NCBI GenBank assembly: GCA_964402715.1
Contig: CAYODJ010000023.1
Span: 1 to 35,667, forward strand
Reading direction: 5' to 3'
Source of the DNA: CALXOD01 sp964402715
Lineage (GTDB): Bacteria; Verrucomicrobiota; Lentisphaeria; Victivallales; Victivallaceae
DNA: 35,667 bases
The position numbers and the translations under genes were made by a program. Within the stretch, counting starts at the first letter, position 1, and each line of letters begins with the position of its first letter. The notes beneath the pieces are model-generated. The model was not told the origin of the DNA. It was given only the letters and a program-made list of their open reading frames with translations, and ran no database searches. Of the stretch, positions 1 to 7,586 are shown in pieces.

Positions 1-37
1 GCAGCTCGATCAGTGTGAAACCGGATTTCCTGCACAT
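1..37 (-). CDS. Prepilin-type N-terminal methylation domain protein (5' end only)
   Basis: Only the first 12 codons lie in the window, reading leftward from ATG at 37: MCRKSGFTLIEL. This is the type IV pilin / type II secretion pseudopilin leader: a short basic head, Gly as the prepilin peptidase cleavage point, then methylatable Phe and the conserved Glu at position +5. A purine-rich ribosome site (GGAAAGGAA) lies upstream of the start. Lentisphaerota genomes carry many such proteins, often large secreted proteins of unknown function, so membership in a true pilus machine cannot be judged. The gene is cut by the window edge. Confidence 0.85.
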   Translation of the reverse strand, partial: MCRKSGFTLIEL

Positions 38-107
38 ATTTCGTCTGTTCCTTTCCTGTGCTTTTCACGGACGGTGCGAAAAACTGAACAGCAGTCCTTC
101 AGTGCTA

Positions 108-135
108 ATCATAGCAAACGCGCCGGCAATTGAAA
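108..135 (-). promoter_or_regulatory. Putative promoter of the prepilin-like gene
   Basis: On the minus strand a TATGAT -10 (108-113) lies 16 bp from a TTTCAA -35 (130-135), giving a leader of about 60 nt to the ATG at 37. A run of 15 A (141-155 on this strand) sits five bases upstream of the -35, where an UP element would act. Confidence 0.5.
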
Positions 136-140
136 GACCA

Positions 141-155
141 TTTTTTTTTTTTTTT
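141..155. repeat. Homopolymer tract T15 (A15 on the minus strand)
   Basis: Fifteen consecutive T on the plus strand, the longest homopolymer in the window, placed just upstream of the putative prepilin promoter. Tracts of this length are prone to slippage. Confidence 0.95.
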
Positions 156-420
156 GAAAAAGTGATTGAAAACAAAGTAAATATTTGAAAATTTTATGTT
201 CGGAGCGTCGACGCGTCCGTTTTCACGACGTCGTCGTGCCGTTTCCGCATTTCTGACGCGGTTCTGATTCGGATTTCGGCGAAGGTGAAGTGAGTTAAGG
301 CAGGCAACCATTCCATAATCTCGGGCGACATGATCTGCGGGCTTCTGTCCGCTGAAACATCCGTTGTCGGCCGGAATCCGGCGTCCGCCCTGTCTGCGCC
401 GATTTCATCGGGTGTGATAA

Positions 421-447
421 GAAAAACCTCCCCCGCGGCGGGGGAGG
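421..447 (-). terminator. Rho-independent terminator
   Basis: Arms CCTCCCCCGC (427-436) and its complement (438-447) form a very GC-rich stem. On the minus strand it is followed by TTTTTC (426-421). It lies about 220 bases beyond the sotB stop codon and would end that transcript. Confidence 0.7.
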
Positions 448-668
448 CGAAAGGAGAGATGCATTTTCCCCGGGCGGCTGATGTGGATTCATCGCCGGAT
501 CAGTCAAGCGTGATTTGAGAAAATCACGGAAATTTTCTCGATCGGCGCCGCGCATGTGCCGACGGCGGATTCATGCCGAAAAACGCCTTGAAGCGGCGGC
601 ATTCCTTCCGACGGCTTTTCAACGGATGATGAGGCGGCGGAACCGCCGGCGCCGGTTCGCGCACGGAT

Positions 669-1817
669 CTATCGCGGCGCCGGCCGCCTGAAAAGCAGCC
701 GTATGCAGCAGAAATAAGCCGTTCCGGCGATCAGCGCTCCCGCGAATCCAACGCGTGAGATGCCGAGGCGGGCGCAGACGAATCCGCCGAGCAGCGTGCC
801 GCAGGCGGCGCCGAAATTGAAGAGTCCCGAGTAGAGCGACATCGCCGTCGCCGTCGCCTCGGGCCGCGTGCGTCCGATGATTTCCGTCTGACACAGCGCG
901 TTGAACACCGCCGTGGCCATGCCCCAGAGGCAGTACAGCGGGACCGCGCTCCAGAGATGGCGCGAAAGCGGCAGCATCAGCAGCAGAACCCCGGCGATTC
1001 CGCCAGCGGTCAGATTGATGAAAAGGCGCGGGAAACTTCTGTAGAAGCATGCGAACAGCACGTTGCCGGGGATTTTCGCCACCCCGAACATCGCCAGGAT
1101 TGCGGTGATCTTTGCTTCCGGCAGATGCGCGACCTGTTTCAGAAACGGTTCGATGTAGCTGTAGGCGGTGTAGTACGCCGTCACCGTCATGACCGTCAGG
1201 GCACAGACGCCGGCGACGGACGGATCTTTCAGCAGTCCGATCAGATCGCGCGGCATGAACGTCCTGCGGAGCGGCAGACCGGGGATGGTTTTCCCCAGAA
1301 CGGCGACGAGCATGAACGCCAGTATCCCCAGTGATGCGAAGGCAGCTCGCCATCCGACCGTCCTGCTGAGCGACAGTCCGAGAAGTATCGCCGCGGAGGA
1401 GCCGGCCGTGACGACGCCCACCGCCGCCGAGCGGCGTTCCTCCGGCACCAGTCTGGCGGCGATCGGCGTCGCAACGCACCAGAACACCGCGTGCGCCGAG
1501 GCCTCGACGATCCGCAGAGCCAGCAGCATCCGGAAGCTGACCGACAATGCCGAGATGATCTGACATGCGCCGAACACCGCCAGCGTGCCGAGCAGCAGTA
1601 TGCGCATTTCCACCCGGCGCAGCAGCATCATCAGAAGTGTCGAAAGCAGCATCACCACATAGGCGTGGGCCGAGATCAGCCATGCCGCGCGCGTCGTCTG
1701 AATTTCGAAATCGGCGGCGATTCCGCTCAGCAGTCCGATCGGCATCACCTGTGCGGCGGTGAAGGAAAACGCCGCCGCGGCCATTCCCGACAGCTGGATC
1801 CGTTCTCTGAAAGACAT
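669..1817 (-). CDS. sotB: MFS transporter, SotB-type sugar efflux
   Basis: 382-aa major facilitator protein with about 12 hydrophobic segments. Similarity from memory to E. coli SotB, an exporter of arabinose, IPTG and similar sugars, extends along the length: a first loop ending TRAAWLISAHAYVV, a segment with AHAVFWCVATPIAARLVPEERR, and VTAYYTAYSYIEPFL in the middle. The start is ATG at 1817, preceded by GGAGG with 8-nt spacing. The frame stays open upstream through 2219, across the tRNA gene, but that extension has no ribosome site and cannot be coding. The protein would sit in the inner membrane; its real substrate is unknown. It is transcribed alone on the minus strand with a terminator at 421-447. 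Confidence 0.85.
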   Translation of the reverse strand: MSFRERIQLSGMAAAAFSFTAAQVMPIGLLSGIAADFEIQTTRAAWLISAHAYVVMLLSTLLMMLLRRVEMRILLLGTLAVFGACQIISALSVSFRMLLALRIVEASAHAVFWCVATPIAARLVPEERRSAAVGVVTAGSSAAILLGLSLSRTVGWRAAFASLGILAFMLVAVLGKTIPGLPLRRTFMPRDLIGLLKDPSVAGVCALTVMTVTAYYTAYSYIEPFLKQVAHLPEAKITAILAMFGVAKIPGNVLFACFYRSFPRLFINLTAGGIAGVLLLMLPLSRHLWSAVPLYCLWGMATAVFNALCQTEIIGRTRPEATATAMSLYSGLFNFGAACGTLLGGFVCARLGISRVGFAGALIAGTAYFCCIRLLFRRPAPR

Positions 1818-2170
1818 GTGCGGTTCCTCCGTTTCCTCCCGCCGCAGGGACGCGGCATGCTCACGGTGAGGCGGTTCCGGAGCGCCGCGCGTTCCGCGCG
1901 GACGGCATCGGCCGTTTCGAATGCGGTGCATGGGGGCGTGCTTCCCGGCGGAGCCGGGTCGCGTCCGGTCGGAGGTTGAATACGCGGGGTATGCGTTCCT
2001 GCGGCGACTCCGGCCGTGATGTGATTCGGCGGCCCGCGCCGTCTGAGCCGCGCGATCCCCGCCGGAACGGATCATGATGACGCCGCGAAAGACTTCTCCC
2101 CCCGTCATGAGATGTGGACACGGGAAATCAACCCGCCGGCCGGCCGGAAACGCGCAATTCCGAAAGAAAA
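1818..2170. other. Intergenic region upstream of sotB
   Basis: About 350 bases between the sotB start and tRNA-Asn. Open frames here are GC-driven and lack start signals. I found no convincing promoter, hairpin or gene. sotB may be read from the tRNA promoter or from a promoter I do not recognise. Confidence 0.5.
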
Positions 2171-2245
2171 TGGCTCCGGCAGCTGGATTCGAACCAGCGA
2201 CCAAGTGGTTAACAGCCACCTACTCTACCGCTGAGCTATGCCGGA
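2171..2245 (-). tRNA. tRNA-Asn (anticodon GTT)
   Basis: 75-nt cloverleaf on the minus strand. Acceptor arms TCCGGCA and TGCCGGA pair perfectly, followed by discriminator G and an encoded CCA (2173-2171). The T-loop contains GGTTCGAATCC. The anticodon loop CTGTTAA gives anticodon GTT (2211-2213 in complement), hence asparagine. Confidence 0.95.
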
Positions 2246-2278
2246 ACTGCATCGCACCATTTCGCGCGACAATCCCTT

Positions 2279-2307
2279 ACATTAGCGTTGAAATCGGCAA
2301 AATGCAA
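2279..2307 (-). promoter_or_regulatory. Promoter of tRNA-Asn
   Basis: Minus strand TTGCAT (2302-2307), 17-bp spacer, TAATGT (2279-2284). The predicted start is about 27 nt before the mature tRNA 5' end. Confidence 0.6.
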
Positions 2308-2338
2308 CCGGGATTGACGTTCGACGCCGCACTTTTTT

Positions 2339-2384
2339 AAAAAAATGTCCGTCACTTCCCCGCAGTGTCCGGCGCGGGGACGGA
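2339..2384 (-). terminator. Rho-independent terminator overlapping the Gfo/Idh stop codon
   Basis: On the minus strand TCCGTC (2384-2379) pairs with GACGGA (2353-2348), enclosing an inner CCCGC/GCGGG stem with a five-base bulge. The hairpin is followed after CA by seven T (2345-2339). The stop codon of the oxidoreductase gene (2354-2352) lies within the 3' arm. Confidence 0.65.
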
Positions 2385-3638
2385 GAATTCCGAAAGATTC
2401 ACCATGCGTCCCTCGTCGCCGCTGCGGTCGGCGGCCAGCGCCAGCGTGGTGGCCTCGATGCCGTCGGCGAGACGCGCGATCGGCTTGCAGCCGCGGTCGA
2501 TGCAGTCGAAGAAATCGTTCAGCACCAGAAAGTCGCCGCCGCCGTGCCAGTCGGAGATCTTCGACGAACGGTCGATCGCCTCCCCGGTGCGGTAGTTGGT
2601 GAGGATGAGTCTGCCGCTCTCGAAATCGCCCTCCAGCATGGCGGTGGTGCCGTGGATGAGAATGTCGCGCCCCGGTTTACCGCTGTACATCATCATCGTG
2701 AAGAGAGCCTGCGACCCGTCCGAGAAGAGCACGGTCACGCTCTGATTGGTGCGGACGTCGGCGTCGGTGCGGAAAATGCAGCGGTCCGCCAGCTGCAGAT
2801 CGCGCTTGAAGCTGCCCTTGGCTTGCCGCAGCTTGTCCGGAGTCAGACGAAACGGACAGTTGCGGTCGCTGCAGTCGGGACAGCGATCCGGTCCGTCCCT
2901 GTACGGGAACAGCTCCCTGTCCCCTGCGGAGAAAACCGCCGTCGGCGTTCCCTGCCGCTCCTTGAGCCAGCACAGGATGTCCAGATCGTGCGAGCATTTT
3001 TCATTCAGCGATCCTCCGGTGGCGGCCTTCTTCCGGCGCCAGCCGCGCCGGTAGCTTGAACCTTGGGACATGTCCAGCCGCTCGTTGGCCTGAATCATCA
3101 CGATGTTCCCCATGATGCCGCTGTCGCAGATCTCCTTCACCCGCTGATAGAAGCTGGAGTAGCGCAGCACGAATCCCGGGAGCACCGTCCGATCCGGAGA
3201 GGCGTCCGCCGCGCGGCGGATGCGGAGCACGTCGTCCCACGACGCCGCCACCGGCTTCTCCAGAAACACATGGCGATGCCGGGACAGGGCCAGACATGTC
3301 AGATCCGCATGGGTGGCGTTGGGCGTCACCACCATCACCGCGTCCGCCATGCTTTCCGGAACCGCGTCCAGAGCCTCTTCGAGCGACCCGTAGACGGCGC
3401 AGTCGCGCAGTCCGCATTCGTCCAGTTCTCTGCGGATCCGTTCGTGCGCTCCGACGTTGCAGTCGACCATGGCCGCGACGGTGCGGTCGAAAGGACGGCT
3501 GCGTCCGCCGGCGCAGAGCTGCATCCAGTCGACGCAGTTCTGGATGTTCTTCATCCGGCTTTCCGGATTGCCGCTGGCGATCAGCTTGGCAAAGAGCATG
3601 CCCCGCCCGGCTCCGGCGATAATGACGCCCCTGCTCAT
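2352..3638 (-). CDS. Gfo/Idh/MocA family oxidoreductase
   Basis: 428-aa NAD(P)-dependent sugar or inositol dehydrogenase-like protein. The N-terminal Rossmann fold shows VIIAGAGRG near residue 5 and the family hallmark EKPVAA near residue 130, whose Lys is normally the catalytic lysine. The C-terminal alpha/beta domain follows, with a Cys cluster CPDCSDRNCPF around residue 240 that is seen in some branches of the family. No secretion signal. Start choice is uncertain: ATG at 3638 begins directly before the fold, while an in-frame TTG at 3653 sits too close to GGAG. The gene has its own promoter and a terminator over its stop codon, so it is probably monocistronic. The substrate is not predictable; the nearby ribokinase and nucleoside hydrolase suggest sugar metabolism only loosely. 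Confidence 0.85.
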   Translation of the reverse strand: MSRGVIIAGAGRGMLFAKLIASGNPESRMKNIQNCVDWMQLCAGGRSRPFDRTVAAMVDCNVGAHERIRRELDECGLRDCAVYGSLEEALDAVPESMADAVMVVTPNATHADLTCLALSRHRHVFLEKPVAASWDDVLRIRRAADASPDRTVLPGFVLRYSSFYQRVKEICDSGIMGNIVMIQANERLDMSQGSSYRRGWRRKKAATGGSLNEKCSHDLDILCWLKERQGTPTAVFSAGDRELFPYRDGPDRCPDCSDRNCPFRLTPDKLRQAKGSFKRDLQLADRCIFRTDADVRTNQSVTVLFSDGSQALFTMMMYSGKPGRDILIHGTTAMLEGDFESGRLILTNYRTGEAIDRSSKISDWHGGGDFLVLNDFFDCIDRGCKPIARLADGIEATTLALAADRSGDEGRMVNLSEFSVPAPDTAGK

Positions 3639-3776
3639 GATTTGATCCGACAAAGCTCCATCTTTTTTCAGGAGCGGCGGGCATCCGGATTCCGGTTCCG
3701 GCTGCTCCGCTCCCGCCCCGATTCACGAAACGCGCGGACGAACTTCAGTTTCCCGCCGTGCAGCGCACGGGCGCTT

Positions 3777-3805
3777 AATTTAGCCGGGCCGTGCGAACTT
3801 TGCAA
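3777..3805 (-). promoter_or_regulatory. Promoter of the Gfo/Idh/MocA gene
   Basis: Minus strand TTGCAA (3800-3805), 17-bp spacer, TAAATT (3777-3782). The leader to ATG 3638 is about 130 nt. The flanking non-coding stretch (3639-3955) also holds a hairpin with CCGGCA arms at 3866-3871 and 3878-3883, which may end the ribokinase transcript but lacks a T run. Confidence 0.6.
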
Positions 3806-3955
3806 ATGCGCCGCGCCGCCATGACCCGCAGGTACGGCGGCGGCGCGGGGCGGAGAACCAGCCCCCCGGCAAGGACATGCCGGAACGGGGAGGAGGGGAC
3901 CCTTCCGGGGACTCCAGCCCGATCCGCGGAAGCCGCCGTGCGCGGCGGGGAGCTT

Positions 3956-4840
3956 TCAGTCCCGCAGCTCCTCCAGGCGCGGTATCGATTCCGCCGCGCC
4001 GGCCCGCCCGACGCACAGAGAGCCGGCGCGGCAGCCCAGGCGCAGCGCGGAGCCGACCTGGCCCGACCGCTGCAGTTCCGCCAGGAAGAAGCCGATGAAG
4101 GTATCCCCGGCCGCAGTGGTCTCCACCACCCGCGTCGGCGTCGCTTTCTCCCGCGCGACGTTTCCGGCTCGGTCGACGGCGCAGGCTCCCTCGGGACCGA
4201 GCGTCAGCACCGCCAGCATGCGCGGATATCTGTCGTGGAGAATGCGCAGAATTTCATCGGCGTCGTCGGCTCCGGACAGTCCGGCTCCCTCGATTTCGTT
4301 GACGAACAGCACGTCGACTTTGTCCAGCGGGAGAGTGTCAGCCGTCAGCGGGGAGAAAGGCGCGAAGTTGAAGGCGACGGCGAGTCCCGACGCGCTTCCG
4401 CGGACGATGGCCTCCGCCACGAGATTGGTTTCGTTCTGCAGCAGAAGAATGTCGCCGGCGCCCCCGCGGGCGATCGCCGCATCGATGTCGCTTTCGGTCA
4501 GCGCACGGTTGGCGCCCGGGGCGAGCACGATGGAGTTGTCTCCGGAGTCGTTCACCAGGATCACGGCGTGTCCGGTGGCCGCCGGGATCCGACGGACCAG
4601 CGACGTGTCCACTTTCGACTGACGGAGCGCGTCCAGCAGTGCGCCGCCGTCCGGACCGACGGCTCCGACATGAATCACGTCGGCTCCGGCCCGCGCCGCC
4701 GCGATGGACTGGTTCAATCCCTTGCCGCCGAGTCCGACGCGGTGCGCCGACGCCGCGACGGTCTCGCCCGTCAGCGGGGGATGCTGCACGCGGTAGATTT
4801 TGTCCAGATTCAGCGATCCTATGTTGATAATCCGCGTCAT
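3956..4840 (-). CDS. rbsK: Ribokinase (PfkB family)
   Basis: 294-aa PfkB-family kinase, predicted to phosphorylate D-ribose to ribose 5-phosphate with ATP. The substrate-side motif NIGSLNLDKIY is at the N-terminus and the first PfkB signature GLGGKGLNQSIAAARAGAD near residues 37-54. The anion-hole and catalytic-base signature TTAAGDTFIGFF near residue 245 contains the catalytic Asp. Length fits ribokinases. Its ATG overlaps the nucleoside hydrolase stop by four bases (ATGA), so the two are translationally coupled. Together they make a nucleoside to ribose to ribose 5-phosphate salvage pathway. Another PfkB sugar substrate cannot be excluded. Confidence 0.88.
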   Translation of the reverse strand: MTRIINIGSLNLDKIYRVQHPPLTGETVAASAHRVGLGGKGLNQSIAAARAGADVIHVGAVGPDGGALLDALRQSKVDTSLVRRIPAATGHAVILVNDSGDNSIVLAPGANRALTESDIDAAIARGGAGDILLLQNETNLVAEAIVRGSASGLAVAFNFAPFSPLTADTLPLDKVDVLFVNEIEGAGLSGADDADEILRILHDRYPRMLAVLTLGPEGACAVDRAGNVAREKATPTRVVETTAAGDTFIGFFLAELQRSGQVGSALRLGCRAGSLCVGRAGAAESIPRLEELRD

Positions 4841-5802
4841 GGTTGACCCTGAATCCCGGATTGTCCCCGTCTGAGACGGGCGAACAGGTCGGAGAACACC
4901 GGATCGCGGTCGATGTGGATGACCGTGCGCATCATGTGGGATCTCTCACCCGCGCCGCGCGGTCTGAGCGTGCCGTCGTCGTTCACCGCCGGCGCGCGGT
5001 GGACGGTCGATGAGAACGCTTGCGGCACCGTGAGAAAAGCCGTCGCGGCGACGTCCCAGATCGGCTTGCTGTCCATGCCGAACTCGCGCATGTACCCGAC
5101 TGTCCGCCCGTGCAGAAATTCGCCCAGAGCCCCAAGATTCCTGCAGCGGACATCCAGCTCCGGCTCCGTCGTCGCCACCAGCTCCGCAACCGACAGGCAC
5201 GGCACCTGCACCAGAGGCGCTCCGGAATCGAACAGCACCTGCACGGCCGGTATGTCCTGACGGTAGTTGAATTCCTTCTGATCCGGCCAGTTATGGGGCT
5301 GTCCGCCGAGCCAGATCACCGCAATCGAATCCGCGATGTCGGGCGCGGCCAGCAGTGCGGACGCGATGTTGGTCAACGCCGCGATGCCGATCACGTAGAG
5401 CAGTTTTCCCGACGCCCTGGATTCCCGGGCCAGCTCCACGATGCGCCGCACAGCGTCCGACTCCACGGGCGTTCTCCGATCCGGAAGGTAGGACGCGGCT
5501 CCGTGCCATGCGAGGTCGCGGCCGTCGCGCCCCAGAAGGTTCAGGATGCGCAGAATCTCTTCATAGCTCTTGGCCATGCCGTCGCCGGGGCCGCTGGACC
5601 GGTCGTTGAAGAACGGCGCGGCGGTGACCGCGCGCAGGTTGATCCGCTCCGGCGAGAGCAGGGCGCAGGCGAGCGCGAACTGGTCGTCCACCTCGTTGAA
5701 AGTGTCGGTGTCGAGCACTGCGTCGACCCTGCCGTCCGGCACGGTCAGCCGTGCGAGCATGGTCGCCTCGTCAAGATTCCCGAATCTGCGGTTGTCGGTC
5801 AT
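4837..5802 (-). CDS. Inosine/uridine-preferring nucleoside hydrolase
   Basis: 321-aa protein that would hydrolyse the N-glycosidic bond of ribonucleosides, releasing base and ribose. The calcium-binding Asp cluster is DTDTFNEVDDQFAL (residues 31-44), the form with two extra residues relative to DCDPGHDD enzymes. A central ALTNIASALL resembles the family GPLTNIA motif, and WDVAATAFL near residue 265 supplies the late Asp ligand equivalent to HDPLAVA. Start ATG 5802 has AAGGAG at good spacing. No signal peptide, so cytoplasmic. It lies directly upstream of, and overlaps, the ribokinase gene. Confidence 0.87.
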   Translation of the reverse strand: MTDNRRFGNLDEATMLARLTVPDGRVDAVLDTDTFNEVDDQFALACALLSPERINLRAVTAAPFFNDRSSGPGDGMAKSYEEILRILNLLGRDGRDLAWHGAASYLPDRRTPVESDAVRRIVELARESRASGKLLYVIGIAALTNIASALLAAPDIADSIAVIWLGGQPHNWPDQKEFNYRQDIPAVQVLFDSGAPLVQVPCLSVAELVATTEPELDVRCRNLGALGEFLHGRTVGYMREFGMDSKPIWDVAATAFLTVPQAFSSTVHRAPAVNDDGTLRPRGAGERSHMMRTVIHIDRDPVFSDLFARLRRGQSGIQGQP

Positions 5803-5964
5803 GATTTCTCCTTTGCGTTCAGAGTTTTGATTACGTACGGACGGAGCATCCTGCCCGTCCGGTTTCGGAGCGCGACGCCGCTCCGAGGCGGTGAGCCGGT
5901 GGCGGCGGCGGATACGCATTCCTCGTAAAGTTTCCGCCGGCGGCGGCTTCTCACGTGTTCCGCC

Positions 5965-6028
5965 CCCCGTCCTTCCCCGTCCGGCGCACGGTGACGTGCG
6001 CGGGAGGGAGGTATCGGGAAGGACGGGG
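5965..6028. repeat. Nested inverted repeat in the leader region of the nucleoside hydrolase gene
   Basis: A perfect 13-bp inverted repeat (5965-5977 with 6016-6028, arm CCCCGTCCTTCCC) encloses a second hairpin with GCGCACG/CGTGCGC arms and a GTGA loop. It lies between rubrerythrin 1 and the nucleoside hydrolase start, about 165 bases upstream of the latter. No T run follows on either strand, so a regulatory RNA structure or protein site is as likely as a terminator. Confidence 0.6.
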
Positions 6029-6070
6029 AGACGGAAAGAGGTTTCATCTTTCTCCGCCGGAGTTAGAACA

Positions 6071-6100
6071 GCCGTCCGCAACCGTCCGCAACCGTCCGCG
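6071..6100. repeat. Tandem repeat, three copies of a 10-bp unit
   Basis: Three consecutive units of the form (G/A)CCGTCCGC(A/G), unit length 10 bp, in the non-coding stretch between rubrerythrin 1 and the nested inverted repeat. Confidence 0.85.
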
Positions 6101-6142
6101 GATGCGGTCGGAAAGTCCGCCTGCGCACCGAATCCGACGGAC

Positions 6143-6169
6143 GCGGAAGAAAACTCACCAGTTTTCCGC
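6143..6169 (-). terminator. Stem-loop spanning the rubrerythrin 1 stop codon
   Basis: GCGGAA arms (6143-6148 and complement 6164-6169) and an inner AACT/AGTT stem with a 4-nt loop cover the last codons and the TGA. There is no clean T run after it, so termination or mRNA 3'-end protection are both possible. Confidence 0.4.
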
Positions 6170-6730
6170 AAGCACCTCGAAGTAGGCCTGAGGATGGGCG
6201 CAGGCCGGACACGACTCCGGCGCTTCAAGGCCTTCGTGCAGGTATCCGCAGTTCCGGCAGCGCCACACCACCGGCTTGGCCTTTCTGAAGACCGTGCCGT
6301 TCTCGATATTGGCCAGAAGCCCGCCGTACCTGTGCTCGTGCTGGCGTTCCGCCACGCAGATTCTCTCCCACACCGCAGCGATTTCGGCGAAGCCTTCCTC
6401 CTTGGCTTTCTGTGCGAACGACGGGTAAAGATCGTGCCATTCCTCATACTCGCCGGCCGCGGCCGCCTTTAGATTTTCAGCCGTGGTTCCTATCACGCCC
6501 GCCGGAAAGGACGCGGTGATTTCCAGATTGCCGCCCTCGAGGAACTTGAAGAAGCGCGCCGCATGTTCCTTTTCCTGTTCTGCGGTTTCCGTGAACACGT
6601 CGGCGATCTGCATGTATCCTTCCTTGCGGGCGCGGCTGGCGAAAAAGGTGTACCGGTTGCGGGCCTGCGATTCGCCGGCGACGGCTTTCAGCAGGTTCTT
6701 CTCGGTTTCGGTGCCTTTGATTGATTTCAT
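6155..6730 (-). CDS. rbr: Rubrerythrin
   Basis: 191 aa, the classical length. The N-terminal four-helix diiron domain shows its carboxylate and His ligands: Glu20 (AGESQARNRY), Glu53 and His56 (EQEKEHA), Glu94 and Glu97 (GEYEEW), Glu128 and His131 (ERQHEHRY). The C-terminal rubredoxin domain has two Cys pairs, CRNC and CPAC, at about 158-177. The enzyme reduces hydrogen peroxide using electrons from rubredoxin or ferredoxin and protects anaerobes from oxygen. Start ATG 6730 has AGGAG about 12 nt upstream. It has its own promoter and is divergent from the ferredoxin gene. Confidence 0.95.
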   Translation of the reverse strand: MKSIKGTETEKNLLKAVAGESQARNRYTFFASRARKEGYMQIADVFTETAEQEKEHAARFFKFLEGGNLEITASFPAGVIGTTAENLKAAAAGEYEEWHDLYPSFAQKAKEEGFAEIAAVWERICVAERQHEHRYGGLLANIENGTVFRKAKPVVWRCRNCGYLHEGLEAPESCPACAHPQAYFEVLAENW

Positions 6731-6862
6731 GCTGTCAAGTCTTCTCCTTTTCTGAATTTTCTGTCCGGGCCGACCGCTCCGGAGCCGGCCCATGCGCTTC
6801 GTCTCATGAGCTCCCCGCGCCGCGTCGGAGACAGGCGCGCAAGGCACGGAGCACCGTCTGCC

Positions 6863-6890
6863 AGTTTAATACAAAAAGTCCGAATTGCAA
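6863..6890 (-). promoter_or_regulatory. Promoter of rubrerythrin 1
   Basis: Minus strand TTGCAA (6885-6890), 16-bp spacer, TAAACT (6863-6868), giving a leader of about 125 nt. Confidence 0.55.
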
Positions 6891-7030
6891 GCGAACAAAT
6901 CCGCGGCGACTGAATTTATGCGTATGGTTTTCGGAATTGTCGGATCCGCGGACGCCGTTCCGGCGGAACGGAGAACCGGTTTCGGACGGCCGGGGCGGGG
7001 AATGAAGTTTTCTCTTTTTTCAAATTCTGT

Positions 7031-7059
7031 TTGACATGTCGGCCGATCGGCGCTAGATT
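7031..7059 (+). promoter_or_regulatory. Sigma-70-like promoter of the ferredoxin gene
   Basis: Perfect TTGACA (7031-7036), 17-bp spacer, TAGATT (7054-7059). The spacer contains the 10-bp palindrome GCCGATCGGC (7042-7051), a possible operator. The leader to the ATG is about 105 nt. Confidence 0.75.
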
Positions 7060-7170
7060 CTGCAAGATGTCTTCGGCAGGAACGCCGTGGACATGAGCGC
7101 ACCGGCGATCGGTTCACGCCGGAGGCGCTGATTTTTTACCGCAACAATCAACAAGCAAGGGAGAGAGAAA

Positions 7171-7341
7171 ATGGCGGCAAAAGTTGACAAATCGAAATGC
7201 GTTGCCTGTGAGGTCTGCGTCGGAGCCTGTCCTGTGGGCGCGATCGAGGTGAAGGACGGCGCGGCCACGGTCAAGGAGTCGGACTGCATCGACTGCGGCG
7301 CCTGCGCCGGCGAGTGCCCGAGCGAGGCGATCACGCTCTGA
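7171..7341 (+). CDS. 2[4Fe-4S] ferredoxin, clostridial type
   Basis: 56-aa electron carrier. It has two near-symmetrical cluster motifs, CVACEVCVGACP (residues 10-21) and CIDCGACAGECP (39-50), each CxxCxxCxxxCP, which bind two cubane clusters. Ribosome site AAGGGAGAG precedes the ATG. It has a textbook promoter and an intrinsic terminator, so it is a strong single-gene transcript, as expected for an abundant low-potential carrier in a fermentative anaerobe. Likely partners are hydrogenases or pyruvate:ferredoxin oxidoreductase encoded elsewhere, and possibly the divergent rubrerythrin. Confidence 0.95.
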   Translation: MAAKVDKSKCVACEVCVGACPVGAIEVKDGAATVKESDCIDCGACAGECPSEAITL

Positions 7342-7423
7342 AGACGCATTTTTTCGTGGAATCCGCCGGCGGCGGGGCTCCTTGTGAGCGACGGCTCGCC
7401 GCGCGCGGATTTCGACAGGAAAT

Positions 7424-7460
7424 AAGGACCGCGCGGGTGACGCCCTCGCGGCCTTTTTTT
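7424..7460 (+). terminator. Rho-independent terminator of the ferredoxin gene
   Basis: AAGG-A-CCGCGCGGG pairs with CCCTCGCGG-CCTT (one mismatch, one bulge) around a TGACG loop and runs into seven T (7454-7460). Confidence 0.8.
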
Positions 7461-7521
7461 AATCCGTGAGACGACACGGTTCGTTCCGCAGGGACGGATT
7501 TGGTCGTTTTGAATGAACGGC

Positions 7522-7560
7522 GCCGGCGTCTTCATCGCATTCGCATGCGGCGACGCCGGC
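7522..7560 (+). promoter_or_regulatory. Hairpin upstream of the APH-like kinase gene
   Basis: Perfect 9-bp arms GCCGGCGTC (7522-7530) and complement (7552-7560), with an inner CGCAT/ATGCG stem. It ends 26 bases before the ATG of the kinase gene. Its role is unknown. Confidence 0.5.
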
Positions 7561-7586
7561 CGGGGACGTAACGCGGACGGTGCGGC

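Larger units (their letters stand above)
38..668. other. Intergenic region between prepilin-like gene and sotB
   Basis: The first 160 bases are AT-rich and hold the prepilin promoter and the T15 tract. A strong hairpin at 427-447 acts as the likely minus-strand terminator. A weaker AT hairpin (GAGAAAAT arms at 517-524 and 532-539) is also visible. Short open frames on both strands lack ribosome sites and recognisable protein features; I see no gene. Confidence 0.6.

Noticed and set aside
1818..2219. N-terminal extension of the SotB gene through the open frame to 2219
   Set aside because: The extension runs across the tRNA-Asn gene and has no hydrophobic or family-like sequence; GGAGG fits ATG 1817.
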